From contig NC_088301.1 of assembly GCF_032854445.1 (NCBI RefSeq), positions 14,258,281 to 14,322,280 on the forward strand: DNA of 64,000 nt, given 5' to 3'. A program made the position numbers and the translations under genes. This document shows, one piece after another, positions 1 through 11,869 of the stretch (positions are counted from its first letter, which is position 1; each line of letters starts with the position of its first letter). Source of the DNA: Liolophura sinensis (lineage: Eukaryota > Mollusca > Polyplacophora > Chitonida > Chitonidae). The notes under the pieces are model-generated. The model saw nothing but the letters and a program-made list of their open reading frames with translations. It ran no database searches and was not told the DNA's origin.

Positions 1-206
1 AAAATTCATCTTCATTCTGCTCGATTGAGAATTTATCTTGAAGAAATGTTTTGAGGTTTTTTGGAAGGTACAATAATATCCTACTGGGGAAAAAAATATA
101 AGTTGAAATGCCATCTTTATATTTCATGAAATTTAGTTGCCTCAGAAAAGGCAAAAGTTTAGGTGGTTGTCTGTATGTAATAGTTTGCTGTTTGTTGTCC
201 TTACAG

Positions 207-333
207 AGGGTAGCCGCCTGCTTCCGTCCACACCAACCTACACCACCTCTCCCTCCATGGTGGTCACAGGCCCCTCCCCTACTGACCTGTACAGAGCCAT
301 GGGCCTGAATCACCATGTCTCACAGAAAATTGG
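207..333 (+). CDS. Penultimate coding exon of the left-edge gene
   Basis: The exon follows a pyrimidine-rich acceptor (TTGTCCTTACAG) and ends at GTAAGG, a good donor. It starts with two bases completing a split codon and ends with two bases (GG) of a codon finished by G in the next exon, so the phases agree. It encodes about 41 residues including PTYTTSPSMVVTGPSPTDLY. A second frame is also open here, but only this frame joins the next exon without a stop. Confidence 0.75.
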
Positions 334-2260
334 GTAAGGCACATGTATGACATCTACACATGGAGCTTATTCATGTACTTCCCATACCTGGATCTAATAA
401 TCCTGCCAGGGCCGTATGTAGAAAAAACCCCTGTATAAACAGTTTTAATTTTTGGTGAATACATAGATACACAGTTGAGGATGTCTCGCAAATCACATCT
501 GTCCAGTTTTTGCGGTAACCAGATAGCCATTTTCCTTATATATACTATATAAAAAGATATGGTTTTGTGTCCGGGCTATAACTCCAACTGTTTTCTGCGT
601 AGAGTTTTAATTTTTTGATGGATACATACACAGATGACGTTGTGCTGCGACTAACATTTGTTCATTTTGCCAGTTGCCAGTTTCATTATATATATTATAT
701 AGATAAATATGATTTCGTGTCTGGGCTATAACTCCAGCTGTTTTTCGGGTACAGTTTTCATTTTTGGTGGATGATGATGATGATGTGTCACGAATCACAT
801 CTGTCCAGTTTTTGCGGTTGTCATGGTAACCAGATTGCCATTTTCCTTATATGTACTATATAGATAGATATGATTTCATGTCTGGGCTATATAACTTCAA
901 CTGTTTTCTGCATAAAGTTTAATTTTTTGGTGGATACATATATACACAGATGACGATGTGTCTCACATTGGTTCATTTCCATGGTTGTCATGGTTACCAG
1001 ATCACCAGTTTCTGTATATATACTATATAGATAGACTTGAATTTGTGTCCGGGCTATAACTCCAACTGTTTTCCGTGTACAGTTTTCATTTTTGGTGGAT
1101 AGATACATAAAATAATGATGTGTAGTGACTCGCATTTGTCCATCTGCATGGTTGTCGTGGTTACCAGACTGCCATTTTCCCTATTTATGCAATATAAGTA
1201 GATAAGATTTCATGTGCAGGCCATAACTCTAATTGTTTTTATGTACAGTTTTAAGTTTTGGTAGACATATACATACATACACCGATGACGACGTGTTGCG
1301 ACTCACATTTGTCCATTTCTGTGGTTGTCATTTTTACCAGATGACCAATTTCCATATATGTATTATATAGATAGATATGATTTCATGCCAGGGCTATAGG
1401 TCCAACCCTCAGGGGTTGTACTCACCACAATGCTGCTGGTATTCAATTGTACATTTCAAACAAATGCATTTGTTGGGGCATATGCTCTGTTCTCTCGAAC
1501 TCTTGTTTATCATTATGGTTATTTACTTGGGTTCTTTTGACATTATAAGGTCATGGCCAATTGAGAATTTTAGCTTATGGAATATTTTCTGGTAAGGTAT
1601 AATGGTCTTACAACTTATTACACCGTCCTTCCCAACTATAATTGAGAGGCAGCGTCGCATAAGTGAAATATTCTTGACTACGACATAAAACACCAATCAA
1701 ATATAATTGAGTGGTATTAAATGTTAGAATTGTTTACAAATACTTCATATGTTTTAATGATACTGTTGAGTAAAGTACTATATGCTCAAAGCACCATCTG
1801 TACATATTGAAACAATGACCAGATCCTGTTTTAAATGTTGTATACTTGTCTGTATTAGTATCTTCAGTGAAACTCACGGCCATCACAGTGACAGATCCTG
1901 CAGTATGGTGTTCAACCCCAATCACATGAAATAAATAAATGTCAGCATCTTAAATACAGTGTTGAACACATATCCTGTAAAAATGTCCATAATATTTCAA
2001 TTGTTGTTGGTTGTATTTTCAGGAACGTGAACAGTAAACCCCCGATGAGCCCCCAGATTAGCAAAGCTCCGTCCTCTGGAAGCGTGACGACAACTGAGGC
2101 TCCCATGGGAGCCAGCCCGTGTAAGAGGAACAGCTCGGGGAGTATCAAACTTTCCCCCATGCCCTCTGTGGAGAACATGTCTCATAGCCTGGACAGTCTC
2201 AAGAAAACCCTGTTCAATGGAAAGCCCAAAAGGTCCAGTAGTAGACAAAGCTTGAATTGA
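207..2260 (+). CDS. 3' end of an unidentified plus-strand gene (two terminal coding exons, partial)
   Basis: Two exons join in frame: 207-333 and 2023-2260, the second ending at TGA 2258-2260. The visible tail is about 121 residues and is rich in Ser, Pro, Thr and Lys, with stretches such as LPSTPTYTTSPS, DLYRAMGLNHH and SLDSLKKTLFNG before a basic RSSSRQSLN end. No catalytic motif, membrane segment or coiled coil is obvious. It looks like a disordered, phosphorylatable C-terminus of a cytoplasmic protein (inference). I do not recognise the family. The upstream part lies before base 1. The gene runs toward, and tail to tail with, the minus-strand receptor phosphatase. Confidence 0.75.
430..1400. 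repeat. Diverged tandem repeat, unit about 150-171 bp, roughly six copies
   Basis: A recurring block reads approximately 'tggatacatacacagatgac', then 'catggttgtcatggttacca', then 'tatatactatatagatagat' and then 'gggctataactccaactgtt'. The last phrase recurs near 573, 723, 882, 1051, 1218 and 1389, giving spacings of about 150-171 bp. Copies differ by substitutions and short indels. It lies inside an intron. Confidence 0.85.
1650..1705 (+). mobile_element. SINE family A, 3' fragment
   Basis: The stretch 'gcataagtgaaatattcttg' followed by 'acaccaatcaaat' matches the 3' end of the SINE seen complete at 9980-10247. Only the tail remains. Confidence 0.7.
2023..2260 (+). CDS. Terminal coding exon of the left-edge gene
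   Basis: The exon opens after TTGTATTTTCAG. Its first base completes the glycine codon split from the previous exon and the frame then runs NVNSKPPMSPQ to the TGA at 2258-2260. It is rich in SP/SxxS sites (SPQISKAPSSGS, KLSPMPSVE), ends with a basic serine cluster, and has higher GC content than the surrounding AT-rich DNA, as expected for coding sequence. Confidence 0.8.
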
Positions 2261-5200
2261 GTAGGTTATTTCAAAAAGAGACTATACCAGACATTTTTGG
2301 CTTATAATACATTTTTGCTAATCAAATGTTCTCTGTTTGCCAAGTATAGCTGAAGTTATTGCCTTGCAGGAAACATCAGAACTTGTACCTGTTCTATTTA
2401 CAGTGGTAAAATTCTAAAGTTTGAAAAAGTTATAAAGCAATCTCACATGATAGATTTATCAAACTTTATTACCAATTTTCAACTGTATCACTTGCACAGA
2501 TATTTTGTGAAAGGTAGTTATGTATTTGGGCTATTCTAAAATAATAGCAAACATTGGATTAGATCTTTGTAGATAAATGTTTTTGCCCCAAAAATCTCCA
2601 GTATAGTCTCTTTTAATTCTTGTTGGATTGAAAGTGCAGGAAGATTATGAAAGGTTTGAAACAGTTCCTGTATATGCAAAAGCTGTTGAGAATAATGATG
2701 GAGAACTGACATGATAAATGTTTGCGATGTTCATCGTTGATAGTTGAGGAAAAATTGTTGGGTGTTTGTGTTCTGGTTGAATGCCTTAAGTGTCTGATTT
2801 TGCTACTGTTAAGAAATTGAAAGATTTGTGATAATGATAAAGATATTACGATGATTTGGGCAGTCACATTCCATGAATGTCGGACGATGGCTTATGTTAC
2901 CAACTGAGATATATTTTTGTTGAGTTGCCAAAAGAAAAACTCTGATATTAAATGAAACATTGCCAGAATTAATATTGACTCTTAAAATTGAAGATTTTTG
3001 ATACACCATGGTGAAAATATTTTGTATTTCTACAAAGAAAAACTGAGTACGGTCAAACTGGTACACTTGAATTTGATAATGCTTATATCATTGCAGTATG
3101 CATTTCCATAAACTGCTGTAAAGTCATCATATCATTAAGGAGTATTTATATTTTTGTTCATTAGCATCTGGAGAGCACATGTGTGTACATGTCGAATAAT
3201 AGCCTGAGTTAGCTTGTAAAGGGTGCCTCTGAGGTTGACCTCTCTTTCAAGTTGCCGATTTTCATCCACTTTTATAACTGATTAAACGTCAGACGTCTGA
3301 TTTGCCGATATTGAGTAAATTTCTAATTCATAAGGCGAAAAAAGATAAGTATTTATTCGGATGGTAAAAGGTGTTTATAATTTCTTTATGCAAATGTGAC
3401 TATGTAATGCCCAGAATATATTTTGTGATAGGTTTCTTCCAGGTACATATCCATTTTGAGCTGTATTTGCTTTGCACAGTGATGTTTATATTGTTTGATA
3501 CCTGAATATTTGCAATTATGAATTCATATCTCATGTTTATATTGAACTACGAGGACATTTTCTTCTTATTTGGCACTGATAATCTACTTTTTTTATTATG
3601 CATTGGGTTGTGATTACGTTTGTAGTTATTTACTTTAGTTTGTATATTTGATCTCATTCACAAATATTATGTATACTTGTTTGACTGTTAGTTTAAATTA
3701 TGTGTGCTGGCTGAAGGCCTCGGAGCTTACCACGTGATGTTGTTGCAAAGCCCCATGACACTGCACGAAACCACTTGGCGACAGAATAACGTCCCTTTGT
3801 GGCACAGCTTTGTCACAGAACCATAATCAGATGGGAAAGCTTTACATGGGCCATTATATAAGTTAAAATTTTATCCATGAAGATCATGGGGATAATCTTT
3901 TCAAATATTCCTTATAGTGGCTTTGATTTTTCTTTAAGTGATTCTGTCCACTTTCTCCTGAGGGGGATAGACAGCCTGCCTTAATCTGACTGATGAGCGC
4001 CTTAATCTGTCTTTTGCATCCTCTTAAGCAGCTCTCAAACCTTTGGCCAGCAGGGCAAGGTAATAGGCTGTTGCAAAATCCATCTAACTTCCATGCTATT
4101 TCCAGTAAGTTGATTTGTGCAGATTTTCCAGGCGGTCTCAGTCAGTGGTTAATTGAAAAGGTCAGATCATCAAATCAAAAGCATTACAAAGGGACTCTGT
4201 TGCAAAGTTACGTCCGGGATATTTTGTTATGATTCTGAGGTTCAGTGAAAGGTGTGCAAGCTTGGTCTATAAAATGTACACATGTTCTTTAGTGAAGTAC
4301 ATTCCAGCTGTGGTTGAAATGTACAGTTCGCTTTTTATTGACTCCTTATTTTTGAAGGGGTTGTCACAAAAATGCATTTAGCTTTTTAGTTGTCATTTTC
4401 TTACATTGAACTCATTATATTTGTTAAGAACTTTTCCTGTTTGTCAAACAAAAACCAATCGGCACATTTCTTTTTTCCAAAATTGTCAACCATGGGAGAT
4501 TCACCAAAAATCAAAAGCTAATAATTTGCAGACTCCGTATTTTTTTATTTTAGCTGCTGATGAAAGGAGCCTGTTTTGCACATGAAGCAAGTGCCACACT
4601 TTTTATGTGCTGCTTAAACATTACTTTAACATAGCATAGGGCATGCTGTACAGCTTGATGTTTTTTTTATCTCCGTATTAGATTTTATTATGAAGGGCCC
4701 TGTAACTCTGAACTATCATAGATTAAGTTTATGGTACATGTAATTACCATGGCAACATACCTGTGTTCAACCTGTGTTCTTATAATGGCTATAATCAGCT
4801 TAGCCTTATATTGCTATAGTGGAACATGGCCCTGTTACAGTTGTTATGTTGTTATCACCTTTAACAGCCTTATGGAATTCTCAAAAGCCCCCAAGAGACC
4901 TCAGCCACTTCCACAAATCTTCAAAACGTTGTGTTTCTCGTAACTTCTTTTTCACAAATGATGCCTTGGTTATATCGCCATGACGTGATGTTTGAGGAAT
5001 GTTGCAAAAATGATTTATGTCATTTTTTGAAAATGTGTCCTAACTGTTGCCTATGGGAGCCACACACTTACACAAGAGCTGGTTTGACAGTTACAGAAAT
5101 ACGCAAGGAGCTTAAGTACAGGTATAACGTTGTAGTTACTTCGTGTTTTGATTTGTTATTGTGCTAGGTGATCTGATAGGACAGATGACTTATTCTCTAA

Positions 5201-6241
5201 GGATTTGTTCATTTTGTGCCCATGTGGTCATGTATCGCTTGTGTGTCTCTCTATCAAGACAGATTCTCTGACTCAGGTTACATGTATGAGTACATACTTT
5301 TTGTACACGTCTTCAGTGTTCTGAGAAAACACATGGGCTATCAGTCATTATTATAATAATATGAACATATTTATCTTTGTGATAATGTTAGGCAACATCT
5401 CGAATTTTGTATTATGCCAATATTTTGTTTTACATTCCCTGTTTGGAGTGGCCAATGTTTTGTATCAAGGACATTGTTTGTATCTTTCTATCTTGTGGCA
5501 TTTTGTCATTGTAATGTACTTGTATTCTATTTTAGTTGCGGTTGTGCTTTGTCTTTCACTGTTTCTTTCGGTTTTCTTTTCTTTTTTTTTTTCTTATTTC
5601 TTTTTTTTTTCTTAGTTTCAAGTAGATTTGCTCTCCCATTTTGACAGGGGTTTGGTAATGCCATGCTATATTGTTGCCACTGTCCATAGCTATTTATGTG
5701 TACTAGTTTATGCCATGGTATTGTGTTGCTATTGTTGCCACTGTCCATAAATGTCTGTGGTACATGTCTTAGTTTGACTGTTCCATGGTATCTTGTTGCT
5801 ATCATTGCCTCTCTCCATATGTGTTCATTCCATACCTGTACTACTTTGATTATTCCATGGTGTCCTGTTGCTATCCTTGCCACTGTCCATAAATTCCGGT
5901 CTGTTTCAGTTGCTGCTGTATGATATGCCTCATTATAAGCTGTTACTTTAGTAACATAACAGAAGTTGTCATCGTCGTGTAGGACCAGACAATTATTCTT
6001 ACTGGATAAAGCAGAAATTAGACTGTAAAGAATGCTCATCTATATTGCAACAACTGATATCATTATTTACTTTGCTGCATTGGCAAGGTTTGTCTACATA
6101 TGGTTTGTCCTATGATCCTTAATGTCCTTAATCAGGACAATTTGGGAATTATTATTTTTTGTCACACCTGTTCGTGTGATCTTGAAACAAAAAAAAAATG
6201 AAAATTATTGTTAGCCGTATTTGTCCTCGTATTTTGTTTTC
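2261..6241 (+). other. 3' UTR and intergenic DNA downstream of the left-edge gene
   Basis: This stretch is AT-rich with no convincing ORF. The 3' UTR must start here, but the cleavage site is unclear: I see ATTAAA at 2947-2952 and 3291-3296 and no clean AATAAA. Pyrimidine tracts (5575-5615) and the repeat at 5640-5900 are the only other structures. Confidence 0.5.
5640..5900. repeat. Degenerate tandem repeat containing 'ttgccactgtccata'
   Basis: The phrase 'ccatggtattgtgttgctat' followed by 'tgttgccactgtccata' recurs with changes about four times at 60-85 bp spacing. This produces a long minus-strand open frame that I do not regard as a gene. Confidence 0.65.
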
Positions 6242-6300
6242 TTATTTATTTACCTGATTGGGGATTTAGGCTGTACTCAAGAATTTTTCACTTATGCGAC
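6242..6300 (-). mobile_element. SINE family A, 3' fragment
   Basis: The stretch reads 'ttatttatttacctgattgg', then 'ggctgtactcaagaattttt' and 'cacttatgcgac', the reverse complement of the family A tail. The head is missing. Confidence 0.65.
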
Positions 6301-6352
6301 GTGCTTTGTTCTGTAATTGTATAGTGCCAGACTGGCAACATGTCCTATTATT

Positions 6353-6895
6353 GTGCAGGTGTCATACTGTCCCGAAATTGACACCAACTGGCCATACGAA
6401 TGAAGAATTTTAAATTTCGCGGGAAGATGGCTCCGAACTTGGTCAACACCGAATCGACAGCCAAAGCAAGTACTATGCTTACAGGAGGGTTACTGAAGTT
6501 CGTCTGTATTCGCATGTCGATGTCATCATACTAAAATACGAGAGCATTGCGTGGGCTTCACGTAGTAGTGTTTGCCTTAACACAATCGGAATCGGTAAAA
6601 TGTCCGACGACACCGATGATTACACGAAGTAAAGACGAAGATGACACGATCTGACAAGATTCCCTAACGATGGCCTTACGAAGGGCAAAATGAACACACG
6701 AAAATAAACCTTCGCAAGGTCTTTCGACAATTTTTGTCACCGCTGACAAAGTTGCCCCCGGAGCCTCAGCGACTCCACGATGGCTTAAGATACCCTCACG
6801 AATGGCCCGATGTTTTTACTATAAGAGCCGAATTTGAACATTTCCTTTATCGTGTGTCCATCTGGTGTCAATTTCGGAGCAGTTTGACGCTTGCA
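6353..6895. mobile_element. Foldback / MITE-like element with imperfect ~60-bp terminal inverted repeats
   Basis: The left end ('tcccgaaattgacaccaact', with flanks back to 'gtgcaggtgtcatactg') is repeated in inverted orientation at the right end ('ccatctggtgtcaatttcgg', with flanks out to 'ttgacgcttgcatg'). Each arm is about 60-65 bp. The interior (about 420 bp) has no transposase ORF but repeats short 'acgaatggc'-like words. This fits a non-autonomous DNA transposon. I could not identify a target-site duplication. Confidence 0.55.
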
Positions 6896-7589
6896 TGAAA
6901 GAAGGGTGGAATACGATGATTTTCGGTAAACATCTATCATAAATAAACGATATACCCGTGATGTTTCAGTCATGGTCACTTTACTCAAAAAAAATAATCA
7001 GTTAATTTTAAGAGAAAGTCTGTTATTGCAGCAGATTATGTTAAATATAACACAGATATTTATTAATTCTTCATGAAGATTCTTTTAGACTAGCGGGGTA
7101 TGTTAAATATGACAGGAATATTGTGTTATAATAATAGAATACATTCTAACATCACTTTTCAGTTAAAATTTACAGATTAATTTTTTGAGCGTTGTTATAG
7201 CCGTTTACAGCTCAAATCACAAGTCTGATCTATGTCTTTGCTCGGGTAGTGGACAATATATTTACACCCTATCAGTCTGCCGGACTTTTTTTTCTCAAAA
7301 CTTTTTGAATATTCTGAATCGAGACTTGATACGTGGTTCACAAAGAAATGTTGTTAATAAAGTTCCAGTTTCAGTAATTTTTGCGATAAAATTATGGCTG
7401 GTTTTGTTCTGTTTATACAGGCTGACATTTTTAAACCACAAGAAGAAAGTTGAAACGGTTCTACGTGCCTTTATATATTAGTACACATCTTAATCTGCAA
7501 ATTTTGAAAATGCATCCTTTAAACCGTTGCAATTGTAGATAAAGATGTGGATTTAAGTCACGATGAATGTGTGAGTGAATTTATATTAA
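6896..7589. other. Intergenic AT-rich DNA
   Basis: Two direct copies of 'tatgttaaatat' followed by 'aca'-like sequence lie near 7038 and 7100. Nothing else is recognisable. Confidence 0.5.
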
Positions 7590-7838
7590 ATAAATATTTA
7601 TTTGATTGGTGTTTCACACCATACTCAAGAATATTTCACTTACACGACGGCAGTCAGCATTATGGTGGGAAGAAACCTGGCACAGGCCGGAGAAAACCCA
7701 CAACCATCCGCAGGTTACTGTCAGATCTTCCAGCGTACGGCCGGAGAGGAAGCCAGCATGAGCTGGACTTGAACTTACATTGATGAGAGACTCCTAGGTC
7801 ATTACGCTGCGCTAGCGCGCTAACAATCTGGGCCGCGG
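7590..7838 (-). mobile_element. tRNA-derived SINE family A, near full length
   Basis: Read on the minus strand it has a tRNA-like head (remnant of 'cggttggttagcgcgctagc', then a B-box-like 'gttcaagtccagctcatgct'), a conserved body ('ggccgtacgctggaagatct' region, 'gcggatggttgtgggttttc') and the family 3' end ending in 'accaatcaaataaata'. Confidence 0.85.
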
Positions 7839-7944
7839 TTAAACAAATAAATAAATGCCGAGGCAGACGAAAACGAATGTTACATTAAACCCGATTTCAG
7901 CTTGCAACGATTCCATTTAAGATGGACTGGTTTACTCCCAAAAC

Positions 7945-7977
7945 ATAGGTCTTTTGGTTTACTCCTAAAAGACCTAT
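7945..7977. repeat. Short perfect hairpin
   Basis: The arm ATAGGTCTTTT and its exact reverse complement AAAAGACCTAT are separated by 11 bases. The stem is 11 bp. No function is evident. Confidence 0.6.
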
Positions 7978-8402
7978 AACATCTTCAAGTGACACGCTCG
8001 CAATTGTGACAAAATGAAAACAAATGACAAATAGATTCATATATTTACATGTTTTATTATCATATATATGAACAGACTAGAATGCAATATACAAATACCT
8101 TAGTGCATAGCCACTTGGGGATAAAAAGACGTATACGAAGGCCATGCAACAAGTAGATGCATCCAAAAACGATACCCCCAACAGATCTCAGCATGCTTCG
8201 ATCCCCAACCAACTTTGATAGGTGATAATCGGTTGGTTAGTTGAAGTGGTTGGCGTCGATCATAATTAGTACTCTCCATGCACATTCAGATCAGGAATCT
8301 GAATCGCATCATCTTCAAATACATGTATCCTCACGTTAACGACTTACACAGTAAAACATGCCACTACGTTTGATTTTGGGATTATGTGTCCACGGTATAG
8401 CT

Positions 8403-8662
8403 GCATGTTCATATTTCATTACTGTTCATTCCATGTTTTTGCCATGTTCATTCCATGTCTTTGCCATGTTCATTCGGTGTTTTTACCATGTTCATATTTC
8501 ATTACTGTTCATTCCATGTTTTTGCCATGTTCATTCCATGTTTTTGCCATGTTCATTCCGTGTTTTGCCATGTTAAAATCTCATTACTGTTCATTCCGTG
8601 TTTTTGCCATGTTCATTCCATGTTTTTGCCATGTTCATTCCGTGTTTTTACCATGTCACCTG
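8403..8662. repeat. Higher-order minisatellite, 21-bp subunit in about 84-bp units
   Basis: The subunit 'ttcattccatgtttttgcca' plus tg repeats about ten times. Every fourth block carries 'ttcatatttcattactg', so three higher-order units of about 84 bp can be drawn. Because 21 is divisible by 3, several frames are open here without being genes. Confidence 0.85.
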
Positions 8663-9599
8663 GCAGCCATCCAATTGTCTTGTGCATAACCCGAGCCAAC
8701 AGGCTCAGCCAAGGTAGGATCTGCATGAACGAGAAACAGACAAAAGATGAAGAAGGAAAGTAATTATATATAGATAATTAGCAACAGTTATGGAAATCTG
8801 CAACGAATTAGCAAGCTTCAAATGGCTCCTGACAATAACATCTGGCGATCTTTATTATTCAAGCCGCTGACACACCAAATACATAACGGTATTTTTTTCA
8901 ACTTTCAACTTGCACCGATGCGGATCGACGTGGATTCAAGTGCAATGCTGTTCCGAAAGCGCTGTTTGGTGGAAATTCTTTCCTATTGACGGGAATAAGG
9001 CTTAATGACCGGGTAGTAAATCCGGATGAAAAGGTTTGGAGGCAGTTGTATAAACGCCGGTTGCATGAAAACTACTCAATAAAGTGAGGCAAACTCGACT
9101 GATTCGGAAAAAGATTCTTAGCTATCAATGCATGTTAAATTTGTAACATCAACGATTAATTTTAGTACATTTATCTTGACCGGACGGGAGTACCCTCTTA
9201 TCGACTGCAATCTTAGACTCGAGTTCTCTTCGATGAGCTCCCGTTCTTTCAAGGTAAATATGCTGAAATCAATGCTTGGACACAAATTTAGCTTGTATCG
9301 ATAGCTGAAAAACCCTTCCTCTAAATCCTTTGAGTTTGGATCTATTTATTCCTACAATCGGCATTTATAGCTACTTTGGTGCCCTCTCATTCGGTTTTTC
9401 TCCCCATCCGGGTTTTTTTAAACCGGTCATTAGAACGTGCCCTATCCGAAAAGAATTGAATCGATAGATGGAAACCAGTGCTCTGTTCGAAGCGAATGTG
9501 TTGCCGAACCTGGTGTGTACACAACCATATGAGCATACTGTTTTGATGTGTTAAAGGTGTTAGTGTCAAAAAGGCTAATGTAGAGCACAAGTGGTTTTA
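8663..9599. other. Intergenic DNA
   Basis: I find no convincing ORF, repeat array or RNA gene in this stretch. Confidence 0.5.
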
Positions 9600-9867
9600 C
9601 TTATTTATTTATTTGATTGGTCTCTTACGCCGTACTCAAGAATATTTCACTAATACAACGGCGGCCAGCATTATGGTGTTAGGAAATCGTTTAGAGCCAG
9701 TGTGGAAACTCGCGGCCATCTTCAGGTTGCTGGAAGACTTTCCCACGTACGGCCGAAAAGGAAACCAGCATGAGTTAGACTTGAACTCACAGCGACCGCA
9801 ATGGTGACAGGCTCCTGGGTTATTGGGCCGCGATGGTGTCCTAACCCCCTCAGCCACGGAGACGCCC
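9600..9867 (-). mobile_element. tRNA-derived SINE family A, near full length
   Basis: The 3' tail is at the low-coordinate end ('ttatttatttatttgattgg', 'ccgtactcaagaatatttca') and the tRNA-like head at the high end ('ctcagccacggagacgcccc'). It lies about 110 bp from, and inverted to, the copy at 9980. Confidence 0.85.
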
Positions 9868-9979
9868 CACCCCCTTGGGTGTTTTATGGTATGGCCCAGA
9901 TACGGCTTAGGTTTATACGGTCTTATTAACGGTCTACAGATACAAAGTTGTATGTTCACATTTAGATTTCTTATTTCGT

Positions 9980-10247
9980 GGGGCCTCCGTGGCTCAGTCG
10001 GTTAAAGCGCTAGCGCAGCGTAATGACCCAGGAGTCTCTCACCAATGCGGTCGCCGTGAGTTCAAGTCCAGCTCATGCTGGCGGCCGTACGTGAGAAGGT
10101 CTGCCAGCAACCTGCGGATGGTCGTGGGTTTCCCCCGGGCTCTGCCCGGTTTCCACCCACCATAATGCTGGCCGCCGTCGTATAAGTGAAATATTCTTGA
10201 GTACGGCGTAAAAACACCAATCAAAAAAAAAAAAAAAAAAAAAAATC
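9980..10247 (+). mobile_element. tRNA-derived SINE family A, best complete copy
   Basis: The head 'cctccgtggctcagtcggtt' carries a clear Pol III A-box (TGGCTCAGTCGG), and 'gtgagttcaagtccagc' matches the B-box. The body follows, then the end 'acaccaatc' and a run of about 22 A at 10223-10245. This copy sets the orientation and limits for the others. Confidence 0.92.
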
Positions 10248-10995
10248 AATCTTATTTCGTATTTAATACATATAGATAAATCTCTGAACCAACGAGTACG
10301 TATGAGACATAGACCAATCGTTACACAGGGAACTGTAGGCCATATTTCAAGAACAAATATCTCCAGACACGCCAACTGAGTGAAGCGTATCCTATCCATA
10401 TACAGTATACGCAAATCATTAATTCAGATTGTATGACCTTGTGGGTACGTCCCACGTGACGTGTGGAAGTCCCCGGGGGCCGGGCAGGTGTATCCCCGTG
10501 ACAGAAGCTCGGTTCGGGCTGGGGGCTGTAGCATGTTTCCCCAGGGGACTTCATCTAGTCTGTCGTTATCTTCAGTACGCATTTGACCTGTCCAGAAACA
10601 GACAAAAGTAGCCCAAATTCAACAGGCTGTTTAATTATACATCCATGAAAGTCAACAAAAACTCAATTTATATACACTGTAGATCGACGAGGAAGGGCGA
10701 GATTGTAAAATTAAGGCCAGTTAAATTTAAGTTTAAATGTTCAACTTAAGTTCATACAATCTCATGAATGAAAAGCCACAACTGATAATTGCAAACTTAT
10801 GACCAAAGTTGTGATATGCTTGATAAAAAGCAGTTAAAGAAATATTTTCCGATTTTAGTTACATATATGTGAACGCCTGTATCCGGCATATATCCAGATG
10901 ACCGGTCAATAATTCGCCATACAGCTGAAGACAGTATCCGGAGAACTGAATGACTTAGTTTCTTAATTCGCGTGTATAAGAGAAATTACCATGAG
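10248..10995. other. Intergenic DNA
   Basis: A GC-richer patch lies at 10440-10560. No gene is supported. Confidence 0.45.
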
Positions 10996-11251
10996 TTTAT
11001 TTGATTTATTTTATTTGTTTGGAGTTTTACGCGTTACTCAAGAATATTTCACATACACGACGGCGGTCAGCATTATGATGAGAGGAAACCGGGTAGAGTC
11101 CAGAGGAAATCCACGACAATTCGCAGATTGCTGCGAGACCTTCCCACGTACGTCTGGAGAGGGAGCCAGCATGAGCTGCGACCGCGTTGGTGAGGGGCTG
11201 CTGGGTAGTTGCGCAGCGTTGGCAGTCTTACCACCTCGGCCATGGAGGTAA
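10996..11251 (-). mobile_element. tRNA-derived SINE family A, diverged
   Basis: The tail ('tttggagttttacgcgttac', 'tcaagaatatttcacataca'), body and a degraded head ('cctcggccatggaggt') are present in minus orientation. Confidence 0.8.
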
Positions 11252-11869
11252 CCAGTTTACCATTGGCGGAGCAATGCAGATCTCTAGGACGGGCGATCAC
11301 ACTATTATGCCAAAATGAAACTAAGAGATGCTAGATGTTCCTGAACGCCTACCGTCAACAAAGAGCGCCCTTTTCCCACGAGCCTGCATCACCTCCTTAA
11401 CGTGTCTCCAGCTGCCACCAGCCCGTCCATAACGTAACCTGTCGGGTACAAGTAACAAATAACAGTCAGTATACGAGGTGATCAGGGGAGACCCCACCAG
11501 CGGTCATGATGGAGGTCGATCTCACTTTGTAGTCCGAGATTGCCAAAGGTTTGGCAAAAATTGCATCTATCCTTCGTAGAATAAAATTTATCTAATTTAT
11601 CATCATCAATAGTTGCTTTAGACTTTGATCATTCGAAAAGAAGCGTATATATGCATCACATATAGTTAGACTTGTTTCCAATTGGGCAATATACAAGTTC
11701 GAATCTCACCTTGGTGGACCGAGTACTGGGAATGTTACAGGCTGAGCATGACTGTCAAAATGTCGGTAAGCCTTGTGGAAGTCATCGTATCCTGCCTGAT
11801 GACTGTACTGGAGGTGGACTGGCTCCTGAAGTAACAGGCCATACACGTTATACAATGGAGATAGAGCAA
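11252..11869. other. Intergenic DNA
   Basis: Nothing recognisable beyond short open frames. Confidence 0.45.

Larger units (their letters stand above)
334..2022 (+). other. Last intron of the left-edge gene
   Basis: The intron begins GTAAGG and ends TTGTATTTTCAG. About 1 kb of it is a diverged roughly 165-bp tandem repeat (430-1400), and a 3' SINE fragment lies at 1650-1705. I see no further exon. Confidence 0.7.

Noticed and set aside
5527-6039. 170-codon open frame on the minus strand with a poly-lysine end
   Set aside because: It is made by a degenerate tandem repeat plus a T-rich tract. It has no domain, no splice partners and biased composition.
8358-8763. Three overlapping plus-strand open frames with FLPCSFHVFAMF-like repeats
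   Set aside because: The repeat unit is 21 bp, so several frames stay open together. That is a repeat artefact.
9980-10090. Functional tRNA gene
   Set aside because: The A- and B-boxes belong to the SINE head. The sequence does not fold as a complete cloverleaf and continues into the SINE body.
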